A DNA stretch of 20,828 bases from Clostridiales bacterium (GCA_021200895.1 JAJQFX010000031.1:1-20828); one strand, 5' to 3'; numbered from the stretch's first letter, positions 1 to 6,653 are shown. Notes: generated by a model from the letters alone, not told the origin. Program-made: numbers and translations.

Positions 1-261
1 TTTCCAACGTTTTGGATATACGGGAGAAAGCCGTTTTTTTCAGTAAGATAGGTTCACAAGAAAGATGAACCTTGACAACTGAACAGCCGGCTGTGAGAGG
101 CATATGCTTCAAGGGGAAGTGACGCGATGAAATGAGCGCACCAGAGGGAGCGATACGTTGGGGAAAGCCCGGACAGGAAGATGGTAACAGAACCGGTGTG
201 ATTAAGATGGAACATTTAGAGAATATCAACTATGAATACGAAATACAGGAGGAATATTTAT
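1..261 (+). other. Non-coding leader of the first mobile-element gene
   Basis: No supported gene is seen before the start codon at 262. The stretch holds a 7-bp inverted repeat (AGGTTCA at 50-56, TGAACCT at 66-72, 9-nt loop) and, 10 nt later, a perfect 12-bp palindrome ACAGCCGGCTGT at 83-94. A purine-rich segment follows (about 110-215) that includes GAGGGAGCG and GGGAAAGCCCGGACAGGAAG. A TTGACA hexamer at 72-77 has no matching -10 box at normal spacing. The text could be a structured 5' leader or the end of an upstream element module. I do not recognise a named RNA family. Confidence 0.4.
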
Positions 262-567
262 ATGGCAAAGTTATCTAAGTATGAGAAAGAAACTATTATC
301 CATTTCAACGAGAGGGATAAGGAAGCAACGGTTTACACATTTAATCCGGCACTGAAACGACGGTTGGCGGAGTTTAGCAGAAAGTACCCCACACTGTGTT
401 TTCTGAAACGCAGCACGGATGATGGGAGTGTGACATACACAGTAGAAAAATCGCGGCTGTCTATCCGGCTGATTCCGCCGTATAGCGAGGAACGCAGGGC
501 TGCAGCAAGGGAGCTTGCGAAGGAACATGGGTTTCAGGTAGTTCATCCACTGAAAAAGGCGTCATGA
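262..567 (+). CDS. Small conserved mobile-element protein, function unknown
   Basis: This is a 101-residue soluble protein beginning MAKLSKYEKETIIHFNE. I chose the ATG at 262 because AGGAGG at 247-252 sits 9 nt before it; an in-frame ATG at 232 would add ten residues but lacks such a site. It is rich in charged residues, with no membrane segment or signal peptide and no catalytic motif I can identify. From memory, proteins with this kind of start are common near relaxase genes in Firmicutes integrative elements, but I know of no established function. The C-terminal half (SYTVEKS-like strand, then basic helix ending LKKAS) could bind nucleic acid; that is only a guess from composition. A hairpin-rich non-coding stretch follows it, and the relaxase is about 730 bp downstream. 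Confidence 0.65.
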   Translation: MAKLSKYEKETIIHFNERDKEATVYTFNPALKRRLAEFSRKYPTLCFLKRSTDDGSVTYTVEKSRLSIRLIPPYSEERRAAARELAKEHGFQVVHPLKKAS

Positions 568-717
568 CAAAGGATTTGGAGTACTACCGAAAACATTGAA
601 ATGTGCGAAAAGTTTAATTGATACTGAAATCCCATTGTGGTATCTTTAAAAATTAAAGTGTAGCATTTACAAGTGAATCAGCTTGCGTTGCCGAGCTGAT
701 GAAGCTGAAAATCGAAA

Positions 718-760
718 AAACCAGTTGAGCGCAATCCGGCGATTGTGCTCCGGTTTCTTT
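718..760 (+). terminator. Terminator-like hairpin
   Basis: AAACC at 718-722 can pair with GGTTT at 752-756, and GAGCGCAATC (727-736) with GATTGTGCTC (741-750) including one G-T pair, around the loop CGGC. TTTCTTT follows. It could end transcription of the gene at 262-567. The interrupted T-tract and the internal mismatches keep the call moderate, and it may instead belong to the structured region downstream. Confidence 0.4.
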
Positions 761-767
761 GAGCGGA

Positions 768-985
768 AGTCCAGAGGGCGTTAAACGTCCGGTGGACGTT
801 TGCTTAGCGCGGACCGAAGCGGATCGTAGAGCAATTTCTTTGGTCAGTGTCCAGAGGTGAAACCTTGGTCGGGAGTGCAGAGGGAGGATTGCCTTTTGCG
901 CTGGGTGCAGGGGTGCTGGATGTCCGGTGGACATCCGTTTAGCACCGACCGGAGCGAAGCGTAGACCGCGGCGTCCTGCGTAGGT
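768..985 (+). repeat. Two covarying structured repeat modules
   Basis: Two diverged copies of one folded unit occur in direct orientation. Copy A has an inner 8-bp stem AAACGTCC (783-790) / GGACGTTT (794-801) closing a GGT loop, a 4-nt 3' bulge GCTT (802-805), and an outer stem GCGTT (778-782) / AGCGC (806-810). Copy B has GGATGTCC (918-925) / GGACATCC (929-936), the same GGT loop, a 4-nt bulge GTTT (937-940), and an outer stem GGTGCT (912-917) / AGCACC (941-946). Three inner pairs differ between copies, and every change is compensated on the other arm. Each stem is followed by a similar tail (GACCG, AGCG, CGTAGA). The conserved fold suggests a structured RNA or a single-stranded DNA signal used in transfer. 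Confidence 0.6.
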
Positions 986-1047
986 CAAGGGCGACAGCCA
1001 TTGCCGGGTCAAGGGTGGAACGCCTTGCCCAGCTAAGATTGATGCCC

Positions 1048-1080
1048 TGCGTCAATCTGTACTGGGTATTATTTGACGCA
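1048..1080 (+). other. oriT: Probable origin of transfer (oriT), MOB_V type
   Basis: A perfect 8-bp inverted repeat, TGCGTCAA (1048-1055) and TTGACGCA (1073-1080), encloses a 17-nt loop. The loop contains TACTGGG followed by TATTA (1060-1071). The well-studied MOB_V plasmid pMV158 is nicked at TAGTGTG/TTA in the loop of an extruded hairpin, so by analogy the nick here would fall between G1066 and T1067. The site lies about 220 bp upstream of a MOB_V relaxase gene in the same orientation, the usual place for such an origin. The nick position is inferred from similarity to one known case. Confidence 0.6.
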
Positions 1081-1138
1081 AAAAGGCGCAAAATTTTAAG
1101 GCTTGTTGTGCCAGAGAAAATTTTTTAGAAGGAGTGTT

Positions 1139-1214
1139 ATGAAAAAAAGACGAATTGGAATTCTTTATAATTGAAGATGAGACTGAGACTTTAAATGAAA
1201 TTGATGAAGAATAA
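1139..1214 (+). pseudogene. Frameshifted 24-residue acidic micro-ORF
   Basis: AAGGAG at 1129-1134 precedes an ATG at 1139. Read directly, the frame gives only 11 residues and stops at 1172-1174. Right after the ATG is a run of seven A residues; with six, the frame continues as MKKDELEFFI and on to a stop at 1212-1214, giving a 24-residue strongly acidic peptide ending IDEE. The downstream frame looks protein-like, so I read this as a small gene broken by one extra A, or one expressed only through slippage on the A-tract. It lies between the probable oriT and the relaxase, followed at once by a terminator. Function unknown. Confidence 0.45.
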
Positions 1215-1235
1215 AGTTTCTAAAAATATTTTTTT

Positions 1236-1268
1236 GACCGAGTGCAAAAATGTACCCGGTCTTTTTTT
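1236..1268 (+). terminator. Rho-independent terminator before the relaxase gene
   Basis: GACCG (1236-1240) pairs with CGGTC (1257-1261), and GTGCA with TGTAC inside it with one G-T pair. Seven T residues follow (1262-1268). It lies directly downstream of the micro-ORF and only about 30 bp before the relaxase start, so it may act as an attenuator for relaxase expression. Confidence 0.7.
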
Positions 1269-1298
1269 GCCCAAATTTATGAAAGGAGATTTTATCTT

Positions 1299-2777
1299 AT
1301 GAAAATGACAAGGCACAACGGGCGCTCCGGCAAGAACGGCATTTACAACCCGAAGCACAATGACCGCCGTTTCAATCTGGAAAACAGTGAACACATTGAC
1401 GCGGAGCGGGCGAAGCAGAATATCTACTGGGATATTTTCAACGGCTACCGCTCATTCGCAGACATGGACAAGGAGACAGAGCTTGCAGACACATTTGATG
1501 ATGTGGAGGAATTATATTACTCCCACTTCTACCGTGATTATGTGGAGGGGCAGAACGGGCGGAATGAAAAGAACCGACACCCAGAGCGCAACCGTTCCGC
1601 TGATGATATACGGAAAAATAAAAAGACCTGCCCGGAGGAATCGCTCTTCCAGCTTGGCACGATGGATGACCATGCTCCGCCGGAGGTGCTGTTACAGGTG
1701 GCGGTGGAATTTATGACCACTTTTGATGAAAGGTTCGGCTCCCATATCCACATACTGGACTGGGCGCTCCATCTGGACGAGAGTACGCCGCATATCCATG
1801 AACGCCATGTGTTCGACTGTGAGAATAAATATGGCGAGCTTTGCCCGCAGCAGGAGAAAGCATTGGAAGCGCTGGGCTTCGATCTGCCGGAACCGGATAA
1901 AAAGCCGGGGCGATACAACAACCGGAAGATGGTTTTCGATTCTGCCTGCCGTGCGCTGATGTTTGACATTGCAAAAAAGCACGGCCTGCATCTGGATGAG
2001 GAACCGGAATACGGCGGGCGCAAATATCTGGAGAAGCAGGATTTTATCATGGCGAAGCAGAAAGAAAAGATTGCCGCGAGCGAGCAGAAAATCGAGAAGC
2101 AGGGGGAGCATATCAAAGACCAGACACTCAAGATTATCCGGCAGAATACCGCGATCAACCAGAATGCGCTTGTCATGGAGAAGCAGGACAAGGCGATTGA
2201 CAAAAATGTCGCGGAGATACAATCGCAGCTGGAAACGCTTGATGACCAGAATGAAATGATCGAGACACAGAAGCATGTCATGATGAAAAATGAGGAAGCT
2301 ATCGGGGAACAGGGCGAAATCCTAAATGATTTGATCCTGCGGACGGAGGATGTGGAAGCCCTGCTTCAGGAAGTCTCCGAAGCGGCTTATGATAAAGCCG
2401 TCGAGGTTGTGACGGATGCGGTCAGGGAGGAAACACAGAAAGAGGATATCCGCATGATCTCTGAAACCCATGACTGGCTGTTGAAGCCGGAACGCAAAGA
2501 CCCGGAGCCGAAGCGCATTTATGCGGCTGGGATGCTGGATCAGGTCATAAATAAACTCCGTAGGTCGGCGCAGAAAGCGCTCAACAAAGTAAAGGCAACC
2601 ATGCAGTCGCCGGATAAGCGGAGCGAGGGCGTGGAACAGGTCAAGAAGAAAGCGAGGACATCCGTGCTGGCGAAGCTGAACAAAAATAAAGAGGAAGCCG
2701 CCCGGAGGGAACAGGAACGGCGCGAACAGCAGCGGGGAACGCCACAGCAGAAACATAAAAAGAATATGGAACTTTAA
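1299..2777 (+). CDS. MOB_V-family relaxase (Mob/Pre protein)
   Basis: This cytoplasmic protein of 492 residues should cut one DNA strand at oriT and pilot it in conjugative mobilisation. The start at 1299 has GGAG at 1285-1288. Motif I, KHNDRRF, is at residues 19-25; its His20 matches the catalytic His22 region (KHNER) of MobM of pMV158. The metal-binding motif HLDESTPHIH spans residues 158-167 and is the MOB_V signature HxDExxPHxH. Residues from about 245 to 375 form a long Gln/Lys/Glu-rich coiled coil built of repeated KQ-x-x-x-I units. The tail is highly basic. Its own hairpin terminator follows, and replication-type genes come next. It appears intact. Family assignment is firm; the oriT partner is inferred. 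Confidence 0.9.
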   Translation: MKMTRHNGRSGKNGIYNPKHNDRRFNLENSEHIDAERAKQNIYWDIFNGYRSFADMDKETELADTFDDVEELYYSHFYRDYVEGQNGRNEKNRHPERNRSADDIRKNKKTCPEESLFQLGTMDDHAPPEVLLQVAVEFMTTFDERFGSHIHILDWALHLDESTPHIHERHVFDCENKYGELCPQQEKALEALGFDLPEPDKKPGRYNNRKMVFDSACRALMFDIAKKHGLHLDEEPEYGGRKYLEKQDFIMAKQKEKIAASEQKIEKQGEHIKDQTLKIIRQNTAINQNALVMEKQDKAIDKNVAEIQSQLETLDDQNEMIETQKHVMMKNEEAIGEQGEILNDLILRTEDVEALLQEVSEAAYDKAVEVVTDAVREETQKEDIRMISETHDWLLKPERKDPEPKRIYAAGMLDQVINKLRRSAQKALNKVKATMQSPDKRSEGVEQVKKKARTSVLAKLNKNKEEAARREQERREQQRGTPQQKHKKNMEL

Positions 2778-2824
2778 AGGGCGTCTGCCATTTTCGTATT
2801 GAGAATGTCGGGCGCCTTTTTTGT
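2776..2824 (+). terminator. Hairpin terminator after the relaxase
   Basis: The arm starting AAAGG at 2776-2780 pairs with the arm ending CCTTT at 2815-2819 through about 18 base pairs, with one bulged G, a few G-T pairs and one mismatch, around the loop GTATT (2796-2800). A run of six T residues follows (2817-2822). It overlaps the relaxase stop codon. The next gene starts 20 bp later with no obvious promoter, so some read-through is likely. Confidence 0.7.
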
Positions 2825-2842
2825 TTCCGGAAAGGGGATCGC

Positions 2843-3511
2843 ATGAATGTATTTGAAGCTGTGAAGCAGTCAATAACCACCCGGCAGGCTGCGGAACTGT
2901 ATGGAATCAAGGTAAACCGGAACGGGATGGCCTGCTGTCCTTTCCATAATGACAGGCATCCGAGCATGAAGGTGGACAGGCGCTTCCATTGCTTCGGGTG
3001 CCAGGCAGACGGGAGCGTGATTGATTTTACCGCAGCGCTTTTCGGGCTGACCGTGAAAGACGCTGCCGAAAAGCTGGCTGCGGATTTTAACGTCAGTTAT
3101 GACAGGCGCAGTCAGTCGCCCAGGGCAAGGCCGACAGAGCCGGTCCGATCTGTCAGGAGGAAGCTGTCCGAGAAAGAACGTTTTCGGCAGGCAGAAAGGA
3201 AATGCTTCCGTGTTTATTCCGATTATCTTCATTTATTAAGGCAGTGGAGATCGGAATATGCGCCGAAACCGGATGATGAGGAATGGCATCCGCTTTTTAT
3301 GGAAGCACTGAAACAGCAGACGTATGTGGAATACCTGCTTGACACGCTCCTGTCCGGTTCAATAGAGGAACGTGCTGCGCTGATTATCGAAAAGGCGATG
3401 GATGTCAATGCACTGGAACAGAGGATTGCAGGCTATAACGCCAGAGAGCCAACCCGCTCAGAAATGAGCAGGTTCAGGAAGGGCAAGGGAAAGGAAGTGA
3501 ACGAAATATGA
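2843..3511 (+). CDS. CHC2 zinc-finger primase-like protein
   Basis: This protein has 222 residues; its N-terminal third is the DnaG-type CHC2 zinc-binding domain. The ligands are visible as C32-x2-H35 and C50-x2-C53 (CPFH and CFGC), followed by the usual G-x-V-I-D-F segment. The TOPRIM catalytic domain of full primases is absent, so it probably recognises DNA and works with the next gene's product rather than priming alone. The C-terminal part is basic and helical without a motif I recognise. The start at 2843 follows AAAGGGGA. Its stop overlaps the next start by 4 nt (ATGA), which implies translational coupling. CHC2 proteins paired with VapE-type helicases are frequent in Firmicutes mobile elements, where they are thought to serve autonomous replication. 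Confidence 0.85.
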   Translation: MNVFEAVKQSITTRQAAELYGIKVNRNGMACCPFHNDRHPSMKVDRRFHCFGCQADGSVIDFTAALFGLTVKDAAEKLAADFNVSYDRRSQSPRARPTEPVRSVRRKLSEKERFRQAERKCFRVYSDYLHLLRQWRSEYAPKPDDEEWHPLFMEALKQQTYVEYLLDTLLSGSIEERAALIIEKAMDVNALEQRIAGYNAREPTRSEMSRFRKGKGKEVNEI

Positions 3512-4932
3512 GCGATGAATTGAAAGACCTGCCGCCGGAGGTGAAAGAAGCCGTGCTGCATTCTGCGGACACGATGTCAGATGCGCAGAGCGTGGAACAG
3601 GTAAAAGCATTGCTGGCGGTATCGGAAAAAGGGCAGGTGTTAAACACGCCGGGAAATTATAAGACAGTGTTTTTGTCAGACCCGCTGCTCAAAGGGGCGT
3701 TCTGCTACAACCTGCTGACGAACCGGATTGACATTGTAAAGCCGCTTGGGTGGAAACGCGACAGTGACCAGCTGACGGATGTTGACACGCAGTACCTTAT
3801 GCTGTATCTGGATGAGCATTACCACTTATCTTCGGAAAAGAAAATCGAGGGCGCGATTAAGATAGCAGCGAACGAATACCGCTATCATCCGATCAGGGAT
3901 TATTTGGACGGGCTGCAATGGGACGGTCAGGAACGTGTGCGGTTCGCCCTGCACCATTTCCTCGGCGCAGATACCAGCGATTATATTTATGAAGCGCTCC
4001 GGCTGTTCATGCTGGGCGCGGTCACACGGATATATAAACCGGGGACAAAATTTGAAGTCATGCTGTGCCTTGTCGGAGGGCAAGGAGCCGGGAAGTCAAC
4101 TTTCTTCCGGTTCCTATCCGTCAAAGATGAATGGTTCAGCGACGATCTCCGCAGGCTGGAGGATGAAAATGTATACCGGAAGCTGCAGGGCCACTGGATT
4201 ATTGAAATGCCGGAGATGATCGCCACAGCGAACGCAAAAAGCATTGAGGACATCAAGTCATTCCTCAGCAGGCAGAAAGATACCTACAAAGTGCCGTATG
4301 CGATTCATCCGAAGGATTACAAACGGCAGTGCGTGTTTGCCGGGACATCCAGCACTCTGGATTTCCTGCCGCTTGACCGGACGGGCAACCGACGTTTCCT
4401 GCCGATCATGGTGCAACCGGAACAGGCGGAGGTTCACATACTGGAAAATGAAGCTGCTTCGAGGGCATACATTGACCAGATGTGGGCGGAGATCATGGTA
4501 ATTTACCGTCAGGGCAATTTTAAACTGAAACTCAGCCGGGAGACGGAGCGGTACCTGCAAGACCACCAGAAGGAATTCATGCCGGAGGACACACAGGCGA
4601 TGCAGATTCTGAATTATCTGGATAACTTCAAAGGAAAGATCGTCTGCTCCCTGCAGCTTTATTATGAAGCGCTGGGGCATCCGACTTATGAGGAGCCGAA
4701 GCAGTACGAGATCAGGGACATCAACTCTATCATGAACAACTATGCTGTCGGGTGGAAAGCGTTTGACAATCCGCGGCATTTCCCTGCGCCGTATAACCGG
4801 CAGAAAGGGTGGGAACGGATTCAGAGTGCTGACAACGGGGACGCTCAAAATGACGGCTTCCAGAAAGTGACCGATGAGGAAGCCCGTCAAACGGGGATGC
4901 CTGATGAGTGGCTGAAACCGAAAAATGAGTAG
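3508..4932 (+). CDS. VapE-family (virulence-associated E) SF3-type helicase/ATPase
   Basis: This 474-residue ATPase belongs to the virulence-associated protein E family, seen as replication proteins of phage-like islands and integrative elements. The Walker A loop GGQGAGKST is at residues 190-198 with Lys196. A Walker B-like IIEMPEM follows about 45 residues later, then GTSS and the arginine-finger-like segment DRTGNRRFLPI. These are the conserved landmarks of the family. No primase domain is present in this chain; the upstream CHC2 protein may supply the zinc finger part. It overlaps that gene by 4 nt and is followed directly by tandem GTTGTC repeats that could be its binding site. It looks complete. 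Confidence 0.88.
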   Translation: MSDELKDLPPEVKEAVLHSADTMSDAQSVEQVKALLAVSEKGQVLNTPGNYKTVFLSDPLLKGAFCYNLLTNRIDIVKPLGWKRDSDQLTDVDTQYLMLYLDEHYHLSSEKKIEGAIKIAANEYRYHPIRDYLDGLQWDGQERVRFALHHFLGADTSDYIYEALRLFMLGAVTRIYKPGTKFEVMLCLVGGQGAGKSTFFRFLSVKDEWFSDDLRRLEDENVYRKLQGHWIIEMPEMIATANAKSIEDIKSFLSRQKDTYKVPYAIHPKDYKRQCVFAGTSSTLDFLPLDRTGNRRFLPIMVQPEQAEVHILENEAASRAYIDQMWAEIMVIYRQGNFKLKLSRETERYLQDHQKEFMPEDTQAMQILNYLDNFKGKIVCSLQLYYEALGHPTYEEPKQYEIRDINSIMNNYAVGWKAFDNPRHFPAPYNRQKGWERIQSADNGDAQNDGFQKVTDEEARQTGMPDEWLKPKNE

Positions 4933-5170
4933 CGCGTTGTCGGTTTTGTTGTCAGCCCGTTGTCGGGCGCGTTGTCGGTTTTGTTGTCAGCCCGTTGTCG
5001 GGCGCGTTGTCAGGAAATCTGCCCGGAAAGCCGTATTTTACTTACTTTTTTCTTTCTGACAACGAAAGCAACAGAAAAAAAGGAAAAAAACCTGTCACAT
5101 CAAAACAGGGGGAATCAGAGCATGGTTTGAAAAGTCTTTTGGAGCGCGTTGTCAGACTTCGTTGTCAGGC
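4932..5170 (+). repeat. GTTGTC repeat array, possible iterons or replication origin
   Basis: A 35-bp unit is repeated exactly twice (4932-4966 and 4967-5001), followed by a 12-bp partial copy (5002-5013). Each unit holds three GTTGTC hexamers and a hairpin GCCCG-TTGT-CGGGC (for example 4955-4968). More hexamers occur downstream: one inverted as GACAAC near 5057 and two direct near 5148 and 5160. This makes nine direct and one inverted hexamers in about 240 bp. The array starts on the last base of the helicase stop codon. The position after replication genes fits an origin bound by the helicase or primase-like protein, but transcript termination or a decayed coding tail are alternatives. Confidence 0.55.
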
Positions 5171-5254
5171 TTTTCCCTGCCGGGTTCCCCTTAACCTATC
5201 GCTCATTTTTGAGCCATAGGTGCACATGGAGATTGGAAAGGAGGTGGTCATCCC
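5014..5254 (+). other. Non-coding spacer with hairpin
   Basis: No supported gene is present. A possible frame from a TTG at 4995 to 5219 has no ribosome binding site and a low-complexity basic composition. The last of the GTTGTC hexamers lie here. A hairpin at 5195-5220 (CCTAT and GCTCA pairing with TGAGC and ATAGG around TTTT, one C-C mismatch) lies about 35 bp before the next start codon; without a following T-tract it is not a clear terminator. Confidence 0.45.
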
Positions 5255-5470
5255 GTGAAGAAATATTACGATAACATAGAAGATAATGTTGCCTTTGAGC
5301 GCTGCATTGATGTTATGGCCCAGCTCATATTAAAATACGGGCCGCAGGTTCTCGAAAAAAAGAAAAAGTCGAATTCAATGGTTGTTTCGTTTGATGCTGA
5401 TAGAAAACCAAAAGAGATTGCTGAAAACGGCAGTAGTTGTGATGAGATTTCAATGGAAAAGGCAGCATAA
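5255..5470 (+). CDS. Small mobile-element protein, function unknown
   Basis: This is a 71-residue protein starting MKKYYDNIEDN from a GTG codon, with AAAGGAGG at 5237-5244 in good position. The first half is predicted helical (VAFERCIDVMAQLILKYG) and the second half is polar with a run of lysines. There is no membrane segment or recognisable catalytic motif. From memory, short proteins with this type of start occur in related Firmicutes elements next to XRE regulators and recombinases, but I cannot assign a role. The strong promoter of the next gene lies between the two, so they need not be co-transcribed. Confidence 0.6.
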   Translation: MKKYYDNIEDNVAFERCIDVMAQLILKYGPQVLEKKKKSNSMVVSFDADRKPKEIAENGSSCDEISMEKAA

Positions 5471-5484
5471 AATCGAATTTCCTA

Positions 5485-5532
5485 TTGCAAGAGTATTTCC
5501 TGTATGCTATAATGCATACACAATGTGTATAC
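5485..5532 (+). promoter_or_regulatory. Strong promoter with nested palindromic operator
   Basis: TTGCAA (5485-5490) and TATAAT (5508-5513) are separated by 17 bp, and the -10 has an extended TG at 5505-5506. GTATGC (5502-5507) and GCATAC (5514-5519) form a perfect inverted repeat exactly flanking the -10. Overlapping it downstream, ATACACA (5516-5522) and TGTGTAT (5524-5530) form a second perfect inverted repeat around one base. A dimeric regulator bound here would cover the -10 and the transcription start. The obvious candidate is the XRE protein encoded just downstream, which would repress itself and the accessory and recombinase genes. Confidence 0.75.
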
Positions 5533-5550
5533 GGTTATGGAGGGTAAGAA

Positions 5551-5781
5551 ATGGATTGCATGGAAAAGGTAAGGGAGCTTCGTGAAAGTACAGGGATGAA
5601 CCGGAAGGAATTCTGCGAATTTTTCCAGATTCCTTACCGGACGGTCACAGAGTGGGAACGCGGGAACCGTCATGCTCCGGAATATGTGATTCGGCTGTTG
5701 GAGTATTATATCAGGATGGAGCAGCTGGATATTAAGCATGATGAAAAGAAGGTGGCGGATAAGACTGTTGAAAACGACTAA
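5551..5781 (+). CDS. XRE-type helix-turn-helix regulator
   Basis: This DNA-binding protein has 76 residues. Residues 4 to 45 form the Cro/C1-type fold, with NRKEFCEFFQIP as helix 2 and turn and YRTVTEWERGNR as the recognition helix and following turn. It has no sensor domain; the acidic and lysine-rich tail may help dimerise. The start at 5551 has GGAGGG at 5539-5544. It is the first gene after the promoter and palindromes at 5485-5532 and is 17 bp upstream of the KilA-N gene. It probably controls the KilA-N and recombinase genes and therefore excision; this is inferred from position. Confidence 0.8.
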   Translation: MDCMEKVRELRESTGMNRKEFCEFFQIPYRTVTEWERGNRHAPEYVIRLLEYYIRMEQLDIKHDEKKVADKTVEND

Positions 5782-5798
5782 AGAAGGAGGGAACCGGT

Positions 5799-6653
5799 AT
5801 GGCAGGAAAAACAGTAAAGGAAACGATCCATGCAAAGGGATTTGATATCAGTATCTATACGAATGATTTTGAAAATGAATTTATTTCGTTGACGGATATC
5901 GCAAAATATAGAAATGAAGATGATCCTCGTTTTGTTATACAAAACTGGATGAGAAACCGCAACACGATAGAATTTCTGGCAGTATGGGAAGAACTTCATA
6001 ATCCGGATTTTAACCGTGTGCAATTCGAGGCGGTTAAAAGTGAGGCAGGGCTAAACCGATTTGTAATGACACCTACGAAATGGATAGAGCAGGTAAATGC
6101 TATTGGCATCATTTCAAAAGCAGGGAGATATGGCGGAACTTATGCGCACAGCGATATTGCTATGTCATTTGCCACATGGATTTCCCCTGAATTTCAGCTG
6201 TATATCATGAAGGATTACAGAAGGCTGAAAAAAGATGAAAACAGTCGGCTTTCGTTAGACTGGAATCTGAACCGTGAGATTGCAAAGCTGAATTACCGGA
6301 TTCACACCGATGCCATTAAGGGAAATCTTATTCCGCCGGAACTGACACCGGAGCAGATTTCCTACACCTATGCCAGCGAAGCGGATTTGCTGAATGTTGC
6401 ACTGTTTGGACAGACAGCGAAGCAATGGAGAGATAAGAACCCTGGCAAAAAGGGAAATATGCGGGACGATGCGAACCTGAATCAGCTGCTGGTGCTGGCG
6501 AATATGGAAAGCTATAATGCGGTTCTGATTGAGCAGGACAAGCCGCAGTCAGAACGACTGGTGCTGCTGCGGGAACTGGCAGTGAAGCAGATGCAGACAT
6601 TATCTTCGTTGGACACCACGCAGATTGCAGCTCTGCCGGGAGGGAAAGAGTAG
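5799..6653 (+). CDS. KilA-N domain protein
   Basis: This protein has 284 residues. The KilA-N DNA-binding domain covers about residues 10 to 115, visible in FISLTDIAKY, WMRNRNTIEFLAVWE, GRYGGTYAHSDIAMSFATWI and SPEFQLYIMKDY. The family is found in phage and mobile-element proteins; in phage P1, KilA is lethal to the host when expressed, but the role in integrative elements is not established. The rest (about 125-284) is helical without a recognised motif. AGGAGG lies at 5785-5790 before the ATG. It overlaps the recombinase start by one base, so the two are co-expressed; an accessory role in integration or excision is possible. Confidence 0.85.
   Translation: MAGKTVKETIHAKGFDISIYTNDFENEFISLTDIAKYRNEDDPRFVIQNWMRNRNTIEFLAVWEELHNPDFNRVQFEAVKSEAGLNRFVMTPTKWIEQVNAIGIISKAGRYGGTYAHSDIAMSFATWISPEFQLYIMKDYRRLKKDENSRLSLDWNLNREIAKLNYRIHTDAIKGNLIPPELTPEQISYTYASEADLLNVALFGQTAKQWRDKNPGKKGNMRDDANLNQLLVLANMESYNAVLIEQDKPQSERLVLLRELAVKQMQTLSSLDTTQIAALPGGKE

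Larger units (their letters stand above)
568..1138 (+). other. Hairpin-rich non-coding region of the mobilisation module
   Basis: This 570-bp stretch has no credible gene on either strand. It contains, in order: a 7-bp inverted repeat (ATCAGCT 677-683 / AGCTGAT 694-700), a terminator-like hairpin at 718-760, two matching structured modules at about 768-833 and 849-985, and a probable transfer origin at 1048-1080. A 119-residue minus-strand reading frame (653-1012) covers it. Its apparent repeats are the two DNA modules read in antisense, and it has no ribosome binding site. Confidence 0.6.

Noticed and set aside
72..77. TTGACA as a -35 box
   Set aside because: No -10-like hexamer occurs 15 to 19 bp downstream.
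653..1012. 119-residue minus-strand open frame with two similar internal segments
   Set aside because: The internal similarity comes from the two structured DNA modules; there is no ribosome binding site and the frame starts amid hairpins.
4932..5013. Repeat array considered as a CRISPR
   Set aside because: The copies are directly adjacent with no unique spacers, and no cas genes are present.
4995..5219. 74-residue frame starting at TTG after the helicase gene
   Set aside because: It starts inside the tandem repeats, has no ribosome binding site, and the product shows no domain-like pattern.
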